In this document: positions 16,667-25,595 of the stretch, in pieces
Numbering within the stretch: the first letter of the stretch is position 1
Layout: every line of letters starts with the position of its first letter
Assembly: GCA_963825765.1 (NCBI GenBank)
Contig: CAWGUU010000013.1
Location: forward strand, 124,001-188,000
Direction: 5' to 3'
Source of the DNA: CAWGUU01 sp963825765
GTDB lineage: Bacteria; Actinomycetota; Acidimicrobiia; Acidimicrobiales; AC-14
DNA length: 64,000 bases
Made by a program: the position numbers and the translations under genes
Notes under the pieces: model-generated
Seen by the model: the letters and a program-made list of their open reading frames with translations, nothing else
Database searches by the model: none
What the model was told of the DNA's origin: nothing

Positions 16667-16876
16667 CTAGTTCAAGGCGATGAGGGCGATGACTGCGACG
16701 ATGGCCCCGATCAGGATCACGGCGCCGAAGATCTTGGCCAGCCCGCTGCCAGGCCGGATCCCGAAGTTCTCCTCGACCGCCTCCCGCTCGTGGCGCAGGG
16801 CGTACCTGTCCTCGGCCGGCGTACCGACCTTCGGCTGGTGCTTGCGGCCCTTGCGCTTCATCCCCGAGCTACCCAT
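16667..16876 (-). CDS. Small single-pass membrane protein
   Basis: A 69-residue protein with a basic N-terminus (MKRKGRKHQ), a charged middle (RYALRHEREAVEENFGI) and one C-terminal helix (IFGAVILIGAIVAVIALIAL). TACGCT lies seven bases before the ATG at 16876, the leaderless layout seen elsewhere here. It is convergent with the fusion gene. No function is recognised. Confidence 0.65.
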   Translation of the reverse strand: MGSSGMKRKGRKHQPKVGTPAEDRYALRHEREAVEENFGIRPGSGLAKIFGAVILIGAIVAVIALIALN

Positions 16877-17024
16877 CGAGGCGAGCGTAGCCCGCCGGTC
16901 TCGTCGTCAAATGCCGCGCTTGGCCGGCCTGGGCTGGCATCATCGGGGCGGTGGCGGAAGCAAAGGCGGTCAAGACACCCGGTGGATCGCCGATCGGGCC
17001 CATGCGTCGGGGTAGAGGCGCGCC

Positions 17025-17585
17025 GTGAAACGTTCGCTGGCGTTCGCGTTGCTCCTGGTCACGCTGGTGGTGCTGGCGGCGGCGACCACCGTCGCCGTCA
17101 TCCGTCAGGCCGACGACGACGGAGCCACCGCCGGTCCGGCCACGCCCACCACCGCCCGGGCCGCGACCACCACGACCTCAGGGGGCACCACCGCCGTCGC
17201 CCCGACGACAACCGCCCCTGCCTCGCCTTCATCCACCGCTCCGGCAGCCACCGCCGCCCCCGCCACGACAGTTGGACCGTACGGGCCGCCGACGACGACT
17301 GCGGCGGGGCCGGCCATCACGACCGGCGGACCGACCACCACGGCCCGGCCGCCGACGACGACCGCCGGCCCGGGCACGACGGCGACGGCAGCGACGAGCC
17401 CGGCGGGCCGGCCGTCGAACGGTTCCTCCACGACCCTCACCCCCCGCACGACGATCCCCCTGCCCTACATGCCGCTCACCGGTTCGGAGTCGCAGCTGGC
17501 GCCCGCCCTCGCGCTCACCCTGCTGGGGCTCGTCATCGGGACGGTCGCGGTGCGCTCCCGCCAGAAGGCCACGCCACCACGCTGA
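17025..17585 (+). CDS. Thr/Ala/Pro-rich surface protein with sortase-type sorting signal
   Basis: A 186-residue protein. It begins MKRSLAFALLLVTLVVLAAATT, a signal peptide, and has a low-complexity body of Thr, Ala, Pro and Gly. The C-terminus reads MPLTG, then the hydrophobic LAPALALTLLGLVIGTVAV and the basic tail RSRQK. That order (xPxTG, hydrophobic span, positive tail) is the sortase cell-wall sorting signal, here with Met in place of the usual Leu. No sortase gene is in the window. GTG at 17025 is the start. It may equally be simply membrane-anchored. Confidence 0.6.
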   Translation: MKRSLAFALLLVTLVVLAAATTVAVIRQADDDGATAGPATPTTARAATTTTSGGTTAVAPTTTAPASPSSTAPAATAAPATTVGPYGPPTTTAAGPAITTGGPTTTARPPTTTAGPGTTATAATSPAGRPSNGSSTTLTPRTTIPLPYMPLTGSESQLAPALALTLLGLVIGTVAVRSRQKATPPR

Positions 17586-17639
17586 CGCCGCCGTAACGGG
17601 CGGGGTGTCGCCATGCCCTGCCCCGGGTACTGAGGCATC

Positions 17640-18194
17640 GTGACACTCGACGGTGGGGACACCGGGGTGCGGACCTCCCTGCCGACGGCGCCCGAACCCA
17701 CCGACCCCGGCCGGCTCACGCGGGGACGGTTCGGCCGCCGGCTGTTCTTCGCCGGCCTCACCCTCTTCCTCCTGCTGGGCCTCCTCAACGTCTACGGAGT
17801 CCGCACCACAGAGAAGACGGCCACCGGCAACGGCTACGAGCTCACCGTCGCCTACACGTCGGTCACCCGGCCCGGGCTGGCCACACCCTGGTCGGTCGAG
17901 GTCCGTCACCCGGGTGGCTTCGACAGCGGCCTGGTGACCGTCGCGGCGACGTCGTCCTACTTCGACGCCTTCGACGAGAACGGCCTCGACCCCGACCCGG
18001 CCCGCTCCACCAGCGACGGCGAGCGCACGATCTGGCAGTTCGAGCCACCCACGGGCGACACCCTCACCGTTTCCTTCGACGCCCGGGTGGAGCCCGGCGT
18101 CCAGCTCACCTGGCTGAAGGGCGAGGTCGAGGTGCTCGGGCCCGCCGGCGACGCCGCCGTCTCCGCCGACTTCAGCACCTACGTGATGCCCTGA
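17640..18194 (+). CDS. Membrane-anchored extracytoplasmic protein, unknown function
   Basis: A 184-residue protein with a cytoplasmic head rich in Pro/Thr and one helix at about residues 35-53 (LFFAGLTLFLLLGLLNVYGV). An outside domain of about 125 residues is rich in beta-type segments (ELTVAYTSVTRPG, TPWSVEVRHPGGFDSGLVTV) and looks immunoglobulin-like in character, though no family is identified. GTG at 17640 is the start. Its TGA shares one base with the ATG of the YetF-type gene, so the two are probably an envelope pair. Confidence 0.65.
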   Translation: MTLDGGDTGVRTSLPTAPEPTDPGRLTRGRFGRRLFFAGLTLFLLLGLLNVYGVRTTEKTATGNGYELTVAYTSVTRPGLATPWSVEVRHPGGFDSGLVTVAATSSYFDAFDENGLDPDPARSTSDGERTIWQFEPPTGDTLTVSFDARVEPGVQLTWLKGEVEVLGPAGDAAVSADFSTYVMP

Positions 18195-18679
18195 TGGAGA
18201 TCATCGTCAGGGCAACGGTCATCTACCTCTTCCTGTGGTTGGTGGCGCGCGGCACCGGCAAGCGGGAGCTGTCGGAGATGACGGCGTTCGAGCTCATCCT
18301 GCTGGTCACCATGGGCGACCTCATCCAGCAGGGCGTCACCCAGGAGGACATGTCGATCACCGGCGCCATCCTCGCGGTCGGCACGCTTGCCTTCTGGATC
18401 ATCGTCCTGTCGACCGTGTCGTGGCGCTTCCAGAAGGCCCGCCCGCTCCTGGAGGGCGGCCCGGTGGTGATCCTCCGCGACGGCCGGCCCCTCGTGGACG
18501 TGCTGCGGGGCGAGCGGATCTCCCTCGACGAGCTCAGGGAGGGGGCCCGCAACCAGGGGATCACCGACCTGGCCACAGTCGACATCGGCGTGCTCGAGCC
18601 CGACGGGAAGTTCTCCTTCCTCCGAGTCCAGGACGCCGGCTCGGAGCAGCACGCCCCACCCGACAAGCACCAGGTCTGA
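18194..18679 (+). CDS. YetF/DUF421 family membrane protein
   Basis: A 161-residue protein. Three membrane helices at the N-terminus (TVIYLFLWLVARGTGKRELSEM through IIVLSTVSWRF) carry the family hallmark GKRELSEMTAFELILLVTMG. A cytoplasmic domain follows with GPVVILRDGRPLVDVLR and RISLDELREGARNQG. DUF421 proteins are linked to spore or envelope properties in Bacillus; the biochemical role is unknown. It overlaps the upstream membrane-anchored gene by one base. Confidence 0.85.
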   Translation: MEIIVRATVIYLFLWLVARGTGKRELSEMTAFELILLVTMGDLIQQGVTQEDMSITGAILAVGTLAFWIIVLSTVSWRFQKARPLLEGGPVVILRDGRPLVDVLRGERISLDELREGARNQGITDLATVDIGVLEPDGKFSFLRVQDAGSEQHAPPDKHQV

Positions 18680-18719
18680 CCGCGGCCCGCTGGCGACCGC
18701 CGGCCGCCGGTCCGGCGTG

Positions 18720-19277
18720 TCAGTCCATCGGGACTGCCTGCCTCCAACCGCCGTCGCCGCGGATGTCGTAGCCGGCGGCCGACATCAGGTCCTCGATGTG
18801 GGCCTGGTCCTCCGGGCGGAACCGGCGCTTGTAGCCGTCGGGCAGCCGGGGCACGGGCACGTCGAGCATGTAGGCCGCCACTTCGAGGGCCTTGTCGTAC
18901 TCGAGGATCATGGCCGCCCACTCCGCGGTCTTGGTCTCGCTGTTCCCGTGATCCGCCTCGTAGGCGATCATCTTGCGGTAGAGGCGCCGGAGCTCGGCCC
19001 CGACGATGACGACCTCCAGCGGTGCCTCGGGGAACTCGAGCAGCTCGGGCCGGATGCCGAACTCCGTGGCCATCCGCCCGGCCTTGTTGTTGTAGGCCGC
19101 CTTCTCTTCCTCGTAGGGGCTGGACGAGGCCACGGCCAGCAGCGAGCGGACCTTCAGGACGGCCTTCAGCCACTCGGCCTCGCTCTTGATCTGGGCGCCC
19201 TCTTCGGACGCCCCTGTCTTGGCGTGGTCATTGGCAGTCTTGGCGTGGTCGGAAACGGTCGTCGCCTGGTCGGTCAC
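18720..19277 (-). CDS. Conserved hypothetical protein, helical
   Basis: A 185-residue soluble protein, charged and mostly helical, with EWLKAVLKVRSLLAVASSSPYEEEKAAYNNKAGRM and LYRKMIAYEADHGNSETKTAEWAAMI-type segments. No catalytic motif is seen. GTG at 19277 is preferred because TATCGT lies seven bases before it; GTG at 19286 and ATG at 19280 are in frame but would overlap that -10. It is divergent from the gene at 19390. Confidence 0.55.
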   Translation of the reverse strand: MTDQATTVSDHAKTANDHAKTGASEEGAQIKSEAEWLKAVLKVRSLLAVASSSPYEEEKAAYNNKAGRMATEFGIRPELLEFPEAPLEVVIVGAELRRLYRKMIAYEADHGNSETKTAEWAAMILEYDKALEVAAYMLDVPVPRLPDGYKRRFRPEDQAHIEDLMSAAGYDIRGDGGWRQAVPMD

Positions 19278-19389
19278 CATCGTCACGATAGACCCGGGGC
19301 ACCGGTAGAATTGACGACGGACGGAGCCCCTGTGGGTCGCAGCACGTCGGCACTGGCCCTGTCTTCCACACTGTCAGGAGGCAACTCTC

Positions 19390-20124
19390 TTGTCCGGCAC
19401 GACTCCCACCATCGAGCCCACGACGTCCGAGCTCCCCGACGAGCTCGTCGATCTGGCCCCGGAGCCCTACGTCCGCCCGCAGCCGCCCGAGGGCATGTTC
19501 ACGTCACTGACCGAGCAGCTGGCCGCCATCCGCCGCTGGAACGAGGAGTTCGGCTGGGGCTTCACCGCCGAGGACTTCGACGCCGTCGACCTCACGCCCG
19601 CCCACCACGAGGATCCGCTGGTCGTCGACGTGATCGCCGTCTACCTGCCAGATGACGACGAGCTCGACGGCGTCCGGCGCACCGCCGAGGACCTGTGGGC
19701 CATCGTCGCCGAGCAACAGCCGAACGCCTGGTGCTGGGACATGCCCAAGCGCAGCAACAAGCCGGTGCGCCTGCTCCGCCGCCTGGAGCACCGCCCGGGC
19801 CTGCGGCGCGTCACGCTCGACCTCGGCGCTCACTGGGACGCGGCCATCGGCTTCCGGCCCATCGAGGTGCGGGGCCCCGACTCGGCCCACGCCGAGATCC
19901 TGGCCGCCGCCGCCCTCTTCCCCAACTGGGTCCGGGCCATCGACGGCATCGCCGTGCCCCACGTCGTCCTGTCGGGCTACCAGATCAGCATCCCGATCCG
20001 TGAGGCCTGGCGCCACGTGCCGTGCCTGGCGTGGAACGAGCGCTGGCATCGCGTCAACCTCACCGACCACTGGGCCGATCAGCCCCAGCGCCGGTTCGCC
20101 TCCCCGGTGATCGTCACGCCGTAG
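19390..20124 (+). CDS. Conserved hypothetical protein
   Basis: A 244-residue soluble protein without a recognised domain. The sequence is ordered throughout: LTEQLAAIRRWNEEFGWGF, NAWCWDMPKRSNKPVRLLRR, FPNWVRAIDGIAVPHVVLSG. Codon use is like its neighbours. The start is TTG at 19390, fixed by a strong AGGAGG eight bases upstream. A stem-loop terminator follows the gene, so it is probably a single transcription unit. Confidence 0.65.
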   Translation: MSGTTPTIEPTTSELPDELVDLAPEPYVRPQPPEGMFTSLTEQLAAIRRWNEEFGWGFTAEDFDAVDLTPAHHEDPLVVDVIAVYLPDDDELDGVRRTAEDLWAIVAEQQPNAWCWDMPKRSNKPVRLLRRLEHRPGLRRVTLDLGAHWDAAIGFRPIEVRGPDSAHAEILAAAALFPNWVRAIDGIAVPHVVLSGYQISIPIREAWRHVPCLAWNERWHRVNLTDHWADQPQRRFASPVIVTP

Positions 20125-20172
20125 CCGCAGCGGCCGTCGGTGGACGTCCGCACCAAGGTTTGCTGCGCCGAC

Positions 20173-20216
20173 AGCGCCCCAAATTCGGGCCCCAACACCC
20201 GAATCGGGGCGCTTTC
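20173..20216 (+). terminator. Strong stem-loop terminator
   Basis: AGCGCCCC, two bulged A, then ATTCGGG pair with CCCGAAT, one C, and GGGGCGCT across an eight-base loop: 15 paired bases, followed by TTTCG. It separates the gene ending at 20124 from the ABC transporter operon. The U tract is short, as is common in high-GC bacteria, and the structure could work in either direction. Confidence 0.7.
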
Positions 20217-20255
20217 GACGATCTAAAACGGTGCGGAGCGGTCTACCGTTCGTCG

Positions 20256-21272
20256 ATGACCGATCCCGCCATCATGACCGAGGGACTGGGCAAGCGATTC
20301 GGCGACGTCGTGGCGCTCGACAGCCTCGACCTGCAGGTGCCAGCCGGCACCGTTCTGGGATTGCTCGGCCCCAACGGCGCCGGCAAGACGACGACAGTCC
20401 GGATCCTCACCACGATCCTCCACCCCGACAGCGGTCGGGCCACCGTCCTCGGCCACGACGTCGCCACCGAACCCGACGCCGTGCGCAACATCATCGGTCT
20501 GGCCGGCCAGTACGCCGCTGTCGACCACAACCTCACCGGCCGGGAAAACCTGCGCATGGTCGGCAAGCTCACCCACCAGAGGTCTTCCGAGGTCCTCGGG
20601 CGGGCCGACGAGCTCCTCGAGCGCTTCGCGCTGGCCGACGCCGCCGACCGCCCGGTGCGGACGTACTCGGGCGGCATGCGTCGCCGCCTCGACCTGGCCG
20701 CCGCCCTCGTCCACCGCCCGCCGGTGCTCTTCCTCGACGAGCCCACCACCGGCCTCGACCCGCGGGGCCGCAGCGACCTCTGGACCGTCATCGGCCAACT
20801 GGTGGCCGACGGCATGACCCTCCTGCTGACCACCCAGTACCTGGAGGAGGCGGAACACCTCGCCGACCGCATCATCGTCATCGACGGCGGGCGTCTCATC
20901 GCCGAGGGAACCGCCCAGGAGCTAAAGGCCACGCTGGGGGCGACGGTGGTGGAGGTCCGGTTCGCCGACGTGGCAACCGCGGCGCGGGCCCGGTCCCGCC
21001 TGGAGCAGATCGGTCCCAGCGACGTCCTCGACGACAGCCGCACCATCGCCGTCAACGTGTCCGACGCCGGCAAAGCAGTCCTCGCTGTGGTCCGAGCCCT
21101 CGACGCCGCCGACTTGGTGCCCGAGTCGCTCACCGTGCGGGAGCCGACGCTCGACGACGTGTTCCTCCAGCTCACGGGCACCGGGCCGAGGAGGTCGCCG
21201 ACCCCGAGGCGGCAGCGGTGGGCCGGGCGCCGCCATGGCCGGGGCCGGAACCGAAGACGAGGTGCGGCGTGA
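20256..21272 (+). CDS. ABC transporter ATPase, DrrA-type drug/lipid exporter
   Basis: A 338-residue ATPase with all nucleotide-binding motifs: Walker A GPNGAGKTTT, Q loop GLAGQYAAVD, signature YSGGMRRRLD, Walker B VLFLDEPTTGLD, and the switch His replaced by Gln in LLTTQYLEEAEHLAD, which is typical of DrrA-type exporters. The C-terminal DrrA extension ends REPTLDDVFLQLTG. TACCGT six bases before the ATG at 20256 suggests a leaderless mRNA. It overlaps the permease gene and energises it. Substrates of this family include antibiotics and cell-wall lipids; none can be assigned here. Confidence 0.9.
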   Translation: MTDPAIMTEGLGKRFGDVVALDSLDLQVPAGTVLGLLGPNGAGKTTTVRILTTILHPDSGRATVLGHDVATEPDAVRNIIGLAGQYAAVDHNLTGRENLRMVGKLTHQRSSEVLGRADELLERFALADAADRPVRTYSGGMRRRLDLAAALVHRPPVLFLDEPTTGLDPRGRSDLWTVIGQLVADGMTLLLTTQYLEEAEHLADRIIVIDGGRLIAEGTAQELKATLGATVVEVRFADVATAARARSRLEQIGPSDVLDDSRTIAVNVSDAGKAVLAVVRALDAADLVPESLTVREPTLDDVFLQLTGTGPRRSPTPRRQRWAGRRHGRGRNRRRGAA

Positions 21273-22098
21273 CCACGACGACGCTCTCCACGACCCCCGG
21301 CGGCTCGACGCCCGCGGGGAGCCCGTCACTCGCTCCAAGCTGGCGTGGGCGGTGAGCGACGCCCTCACCATCGCCCAACGGAACCTGATCGCCCTGTTCC
21401 GGGTGCCCACCACCCTGGTCTTCTCCACCATCCAGCCCGTCATCTTCGTGCTGATGTTCCGCTACGTCTTCGGCGGTTCGATCGAGATCCCGGGGATCCC
21501 CTACGTCGACTACCTCATGCCCGGCATCTTCGTGCAGACGGTGACCTTCGGCAGCATCAACACCGGCGTGGGGCTGGCCGAGGACCTGCGCCAGGGCCTG
21601 ATCGAGCGCTTCCGCTCGCTGCCCATGGCCCGTTCGGCAGTGCTGGCCGGCCGTACCGTCGCCGACGTCGCCCGCAACGCAATCGTCATCACCCTGATGG
21701 TGATCGTCGGCTTCCTCGTCGGATTCCGCATTCACACCAACCCGCTGGCCTTCGCCGCCGCCCTCGGGCTCCTGCTGCTGTTCGGCTTTGCCATGTCGTG
21801 GGTGATGGCGCTCATCGGCCTTCGGGCCGGGAACGCCGAGGCGGCCCAGGCCATGTCGTTCCCGATCATGGCGGTGCTGGTGTTCGCCTCGAGCGCCTTC
21901 GTGCAGACGTCGCAGATGCCCGGCTGGCTGCAGGTCTTCGCCGACCACCAGCCGGTCACCGCCACCGTCAACGCTGCACGCGCCCTCTGCCTCGGCGGGC
22001 CCACCGCCGGGAAGGTCCTCGCCGCGGTGCTGTGGTCGGTCGGCGTCGTGGCCGTGTTCGCCCCCCTCGCCGTCCGCCGCTACCGCAGGACCGCATAG
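21235..22098 (+). CDS. ABC-2 type permease, DrrB-like
   Basis: A 287-residue membrane subunit with six helices and the ABC-2 segments YVDYLMPGIFVQTVTFGSINTG, ERFRSLPMARSAVLAGRTVAD, and GWLQVFADHQPVTATVNAAR near the C-terminus, the usual DrrB/NodJ layout. It pairs with the ATPase directly upstream, which it overlaps by 38 bases. Start choice (ATG 21235) gives a long charged cytoplasmic head; a later start is possible. Confidence 0.88.
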   Translation: MAGAGTEDEVRRDHDDALHDPRRLDARGEPVTRSKLAWAVSDALTIAQRNLIALFRVPTTLVFSTIQPVIFVLMFRYVFGGSIEIPGIPYVDYLMPGIFVQTVTFGSINTGVGLAEDLRQGLIERFRSLPMARSAVLAGRTVADVARNAIVITLMVIVGFLVGFRIHTNPLAFAAALGLLLLFGFAMSWVMALIGLRAGNAEAAQAMSFPIMAVLVFASSAFVQTSQMPGWLQVFADHQPVTATVNAARALCLGGPTAGKVLAAVLWSVGVVAVFAPLAVRRYRRTA

Positions 22099-22133
22099 CC
22101 GCACGGCCGCCGGGCTCCAAACTGTGATTCCGT

Positions 22134-22161
22134 TCACAGCCGACGCTCAGGAAGATCACAG
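22134..22161 (+). promoter_or_regulatory. Possible response-regulator direct repeat upstream of htrA
   Basis: TTCACAG at 22133-22139 and ATCACAG at 22155-22161 are direct repeats 22 bases (two helical turns) apart, the spacing favoured by OmpR-family dimers. The htrA ATG is 23 bases downstream and the operon encodes such a regulator. The repeat is short, so this is tentative. Confidence 0.3.
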
Positions 22162-22183
22162 ACTCGGAGCCGTTTACTGTGGC

Positions 22184-23458
22184 ATGAACACTGTGGACAC
22201 TCCCGCGTCGCCCTGGAGCAGGCCTGGCTCCCCGTCCCTCGAGGACGAACCACTCCCCGCATACCCCGTCGACGACGACCAGCCGACCGCCCAGGAGCCC
22301 ATCATCCAGGACGCTCGTCCGCCGTGGGAGGCCGCGTCCCCCGCCTCGCCGCCCATGTGGCAGACGGCGCCGCCGGCCGCTCCCGCCGTCCACCCCCCCT
22401 CGCCGTCGTCGGCCCCACCCCGCCGACGGGCCTCCGTGCTGGTGGCGGTCGCCGCCGCGGTAGCCCTGGCGTCCGGAGTGATCGGCGGCGTGGTCGGCGC
22501 CAACCTGGCCGAGGACCCTGCCACCACCTCGGCCGGCGCGCCCAGCGCCATCGCCCCCGGCCCCTCCGCCGCCACCGCCGGACCGGTGCTCGACGTGGCC
22601 GCCATCCTGGCCAAGGTCGAGCCGGCCACCGTCGCCATCCAGGCCTCAGGGCGTCAAGGGGTCGGCCAGGGCACCGGCGTCATCATCAGCGCCGACGGTG
22701 AGGTCCTCACCAACGCCCACGTGGTCGCGGGCGCCACCACCGTCCGCGTCACCCTGCAGGGCGAGAGCCAGTCCCGGCAGGCCACCGTCGTCGGCGCCGA
22801 CAGCGGCAACGACATCGCCCTCCTCAAGATCCAGGGAGCCTCGGGTCTCGCGACCGGCGAGCTGGGGTCCTCGGCAGGCGTGCGGGTCGGCGACGACGTC
22901 GTCGCCGTCGGCAACGCCCTGGGACTGCGCGGTGACCCCACCGTCACCCGCGGCATCGTGTCCGCCCTCAACCGCTCCCTCGACAGCCTGACCGGGTTGA
23001 TCCAGACCGACGCCGCCATCAACCCCGGCAACTCCGGCGGGCCGTTGGTCAACAACCGCGGGCAGGTCATCGGCATCAACACCGCCGTCGCCGGCCAGTC
23101 GGTCCAGAACATCGGCTTCGCCATCTCTATCGACTCGACCAAGTCGATCCTCGACGGCCTGCGATCGGGCCAGGCCGCCCGCCCGGTCGGGTACCTGGGC
23201 GTGAGCAGCCGCGACCCGCTCGACAACAGCCGCGGCGCCGAGGTGGTCGACGTGGTGCCCGGCGGGCCGGCCGAAGCCGCCGGCGTCCAGGTCGGCGACA
23301 GGATCACGGAGGTCTCGGGCAAGGAGGTCGCCGGGTCGGCCGAGCTGGGCGGGATCCTCCGCAGCCTGGCGCCGGGTACCAAGGCCGAGCTGAGCATCGT
23401 CCGGGACGGGTCGGCCGAGACGTTGACCGCCACTCTCGTCGAGCGCCCGCAGAGATGA
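22184..23458 (+). CDS. HtrA/DegP-type envelope serine protease with PDZ domain
   Basis: A 424-residue protein with a Pro-rich cytoplasmic head (to about residue 75), one membrane helix (VLVAVAAAVALASGVIGGVVG), a linker and a trypsin-like domain. The catalytic triad is His in LTNAHVV, Asp in GNDIALLK and Ser in NPGNSGGPL. A C-terminal PDZ domain follows (VVDVVPGGPAEAAGVQVGD). It should degrade or refold misfolded proteins outside the membrane, like mycobacterial PepD. It heads an operon with a response regulator and sensor kinase, which recalls the MprAB-PepD stress system. ATG at 22184 is chosen; GTG at 22124 is in frame. Confidence 0.88.
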   Translation: MNTVDTPASPWSRPGSPSLEDEPLPAYPVDDDQPTAQEPIIQDARPPWEAASPASPPMWQTAPPAAPAVHPPSPSSAPPRRRASVLVAVAAAVALASGVIGGVVGANLAEDPATTSAGAPSAIAPGPSAATAGPVLDVAAILAKVEPATVAIQASGRQGVGQGTGVIISADGEVLTNAHVVAGATTVRVTLQGESQSRQATVVGADSGNDIALLKIQGASGLATGELGSSAGVRVGDDVVAVGNALGLRGDPTVTRGIVSALNRSLDSLTGLIQTDAAINPGNSGGPLVNNRGQVIGINTAVAGQSVQNIGFAISIDSTKSILDGLRSGQAARPVGYLGVSSRDPLDNSRGAEVVDVVPGGPAEAAGVQVGDRITEVSGKEVAGSAELGGILRSLAPGTKAELSIVRDGSAETLTATLVERPQR

Positions 23459-23462
23459 CGCC

Positions 23463-24152
23463 GTGAGCGAAGCGCGCCTCCTCGTGGTCGACGACGAGCC
23501 GAGCATCACCGACCTCGTCAGCACCGCCCTGCGCTACGTCGGCTTCGACGTGGCCGTGGCGGGCACGGCCCGGGAGGCGCTCGTCGCCGCCACGTCCTTC
23601 CGTCCCCAGCTCGTCCTCCTCGACGTCATGCTCCCCGACCTCGACGGCTTCGAAGTCACCCGGCGACTGCGGGGCGAGGGGGTGCGGGTCCCGATCCTGT
23701 TCCTCACCGCCCGCGACGCCACCGAGGACAAGGTCACCGGGCTCACCATCGGCGGCGACGACTACGTCACCAAGCCCTTCAGCCTGGAGGAGCTGGTGGC
23801 CCGGGTCCGGGCCTTGCTGCGACGGGCGGAGGGCCCGACGTCGGGGCCGGGCGCCAAGCTCACCTTCGCCGACCTCGAGATGGACGAGGACACCCACGAG
23901 GTGTGGCGGGCCGGCCACCCCATCACCACCACGCCGACGGAGTTCAAGCTGCTGCGATTCCTCCTGCTCAACGCCCGGCGGGTCCTGTCCAAGACCCAGA
24001 TCCTCGACCACGTGTGGAACTACGACTTCGACGGCGACGCCAACGTGGTCGAGACCTACATCAGCTACCTGCGCAAGAAGGTCGACTTCGTGGAGCCCCG
24101 CCTGATCCACACCGTCCGCGGCGTCGGCTACACGCTCCGGCTGCCGAGCTGA
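23463..24152 (+). CDS. OmpR-family response regulator
   Basis: A 229-residue two-domain regulator. The receiver has the acidic pair VVDDEPS, the phospho-acceptor Asp in VLLDVMLPD (about residue 54), Thr in LTARD and Lys in YVTKPF. The winged-helix DNA-binding domain ends RKKVDFVEPRLIHTVRGVGYTLR. GTG at 23463 follows the htrA stop by four bases. It pairs with the kinase immediately downstream, and the layout resembles MprA/TcrX-type systems for envelope stress. Confidence 0.92.
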   Translation: MSEARLLVVDDEPSITDLVSTALRYVGFDVAVAGTAREALVAATSFRPQLVLLDVMLPDLDGFEVTRRLRGEGVRVPILFLTARDATEDKVTGLTIGGDDYVTKPFSLEELVARVRALLRRAEGPTSGPGAKLTFADLEMDEDTHEVWRAGHPITTTPTEFKLLRFLLLNARRVLSKTQILDHVWNYDFDGDANVVETYISYLRKKVDFVEPRLIHTVRGVGYTLRLPS

Positions 24153-24179
24153 TGACCCTGAACTGATGGTCCCAGCCTG

Positions 24180-25592
24180 ATGTGGCGGCTTCGCTCGCTG
24201 CGGGGCCGGCTCGTCGCCGGCCTGCTGGCCGTGGTGGCCATCGGGCTGCTCGGCACCAGTGTCGGCATCTACGCTGCCCTCGGCAACTTCCTCCAGTCCA
24301 GGATCGACCAGCAGCTGCGTGACTCCCGCCGGGCGGTGCTGACCGAGCTCGAGCGGGGGGCCGACTATCCCGGCCAGCTCACCGACGCTTCCGGCAGCAC
24401 GGTCATTCCCGACGGCACGTACGGCGAGCTCCGCGACGCGGCCGGCCAGCCCTTGCAGTTCTACCAGCGGGCCGACCAGGTGGTCCCCGACCTCTCCGAC
24501 CGGACCTACGACCGGGAGAGCTTCTCCACCGCCCCGGCCCGCGACGGGCTCATCGAGTACCGGGTGCTGGCTACGCCGTTGAACGACCGCAGCCTGCTCA
24601 TCGTGGCCCTCCCCCTGGAGGAGAACCGCCAAACGCTCCGGCGCCTGGTGGGCGTCGAGTTGGCGATGGGCGCCGCCGTCCTGGCCGGGCTGGCGGTGAT
24701 GGCCTGGTCGGTGGTCGGGCTGGGCCTGATGCCATTGGCCGAGATCGCCAGGACCGCCGACGCCATCGCCGAGGGCGACATGAGCCGGCGGGTCGAGCAG
24801 ATCGACGAACGCACCGAGATCGGAGCCCTGGGACAGGCGCTGAACAAGATGCTGGCGCGCATCGAGTCCGCCTTCGCCGAGCGGAAGGAGTCCGAGGACC
24901 GCTTGCGTCGCTTCGTGGCCGACGCCAGCCACGAGCTGCGCACGCCGCTCACGTCGATCCGCGGGTACGCCGAGCTGTTCCGCCGGGGCGCGGCGGACCG
25001 CCCTGAGGACCTTGCCACCGCGATGCGCCGCATCGAGCAGGAGTCGGCCCGCATGGGCGTGCTGGTGGAGGACCTGCTGCTCCTCGCCCGCCTCGACCAG
25101 GGCCGACCGCTCGAACGCTCCCCCGTCGACCTGTCCCGCCTGGCGGCCGACGCCGTGGCCGACGCCCGCGCCGTCTCGCCCGACAGCGAGATCGTCCTGT
25201 CCAACGGGTCGCCGGTGATGGTGCTGGGCGACGAGCTGCGACTGCGGCAGGTGGCGGCCAACCTGCTCAGCAACGCCGAAGTCCACACGCCTCCGGGCAC
25301 GGTCGTGCAGGTGACCGTCGACTCGACCGGCGACCGGGCTCGACTGGTCGTGAGCGACGACGGGCCAGGGCTGCCGCCGGGGATGTCGGACTCGGTGTTC
25401 GAGCGCTTCTTCCGGGTCGACAAGGCCCGCAGCCGGGCGATGGGTGGGGGGGCCGGGCTGGGTCTGTCGATCGTCGCCGCGGTGGCCGAGGCCCATGGGG
25501 GCACGGTCCGCCTGGAGAACGGCCGCGAGACGGGCGGCAATGGGGCGACGTTCGTGGTCGAACTGCCTCTGTACGTCCCGAACGGGTCGTAG
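24180..25592 (+). CDS. Sensor histidine kinase (HAMP, HisKA, HATPase)
   Basis: A 470-residue kinase. Helix 1 (residues 13-35) and helix 2 (about 160-182) bracket an outside sensor domain of about 125 residues. A HAMP linker (LAEIARTADAIAEGDMSRRV) leads to the H box VADASHELRTPLTS with the phosphorylated His at residue 251. The N box LLSNAEVHT has Ala-Glu where Ala-Lys-Tyr is usual. G boxes DDGPGLPP and GGAGLGLSIV follow. It should phosphorylate the regulator encoded 27 bases upstream and monitor the cell envelope, in keeping with its HtrA neighbour. Confidence 0.92.
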   Translation: MWRLRSLRGRLVAGLLAVVAIGLLGTSVGIYAALGNFLQSRIDQQLRDSRRAVLTELERGADYPGQLTDASGSTVIPDGTYGELRDAAGQPLQFYQRADQVVPDLSDRTYDRESFSTAPARDGLIEYRVLATPLNDRSLLIVALPLEENRQTLRRLVGVELAMGAAVLAGLAVMAWSVVGLGLMPLAEIARTADAIAEGDMSRRVEQIDERTEIGALGQALNKMLARIESAFAERKESEDRLRRFVADASHELRTPLTSIRGYAELFRRGAADRPEDLATAMRRIEQESARMGVLVEDLLLLARLDQGRPLERSPVDLSRLAADAVADARAVSPDSEIVLSNGSPVMVLGDELRLRQVAANLLSNAEVHTPPGTVVQVTVDSTGDRARLVVSDDGPGLPPGMSDSVFERFFRVDKARSRAMGGGAGLGLSIVAAVAEAHGGTVRLENGRETGGNGATFVVELPLYVPNGS

Positions 25593-25595
25593 GTT

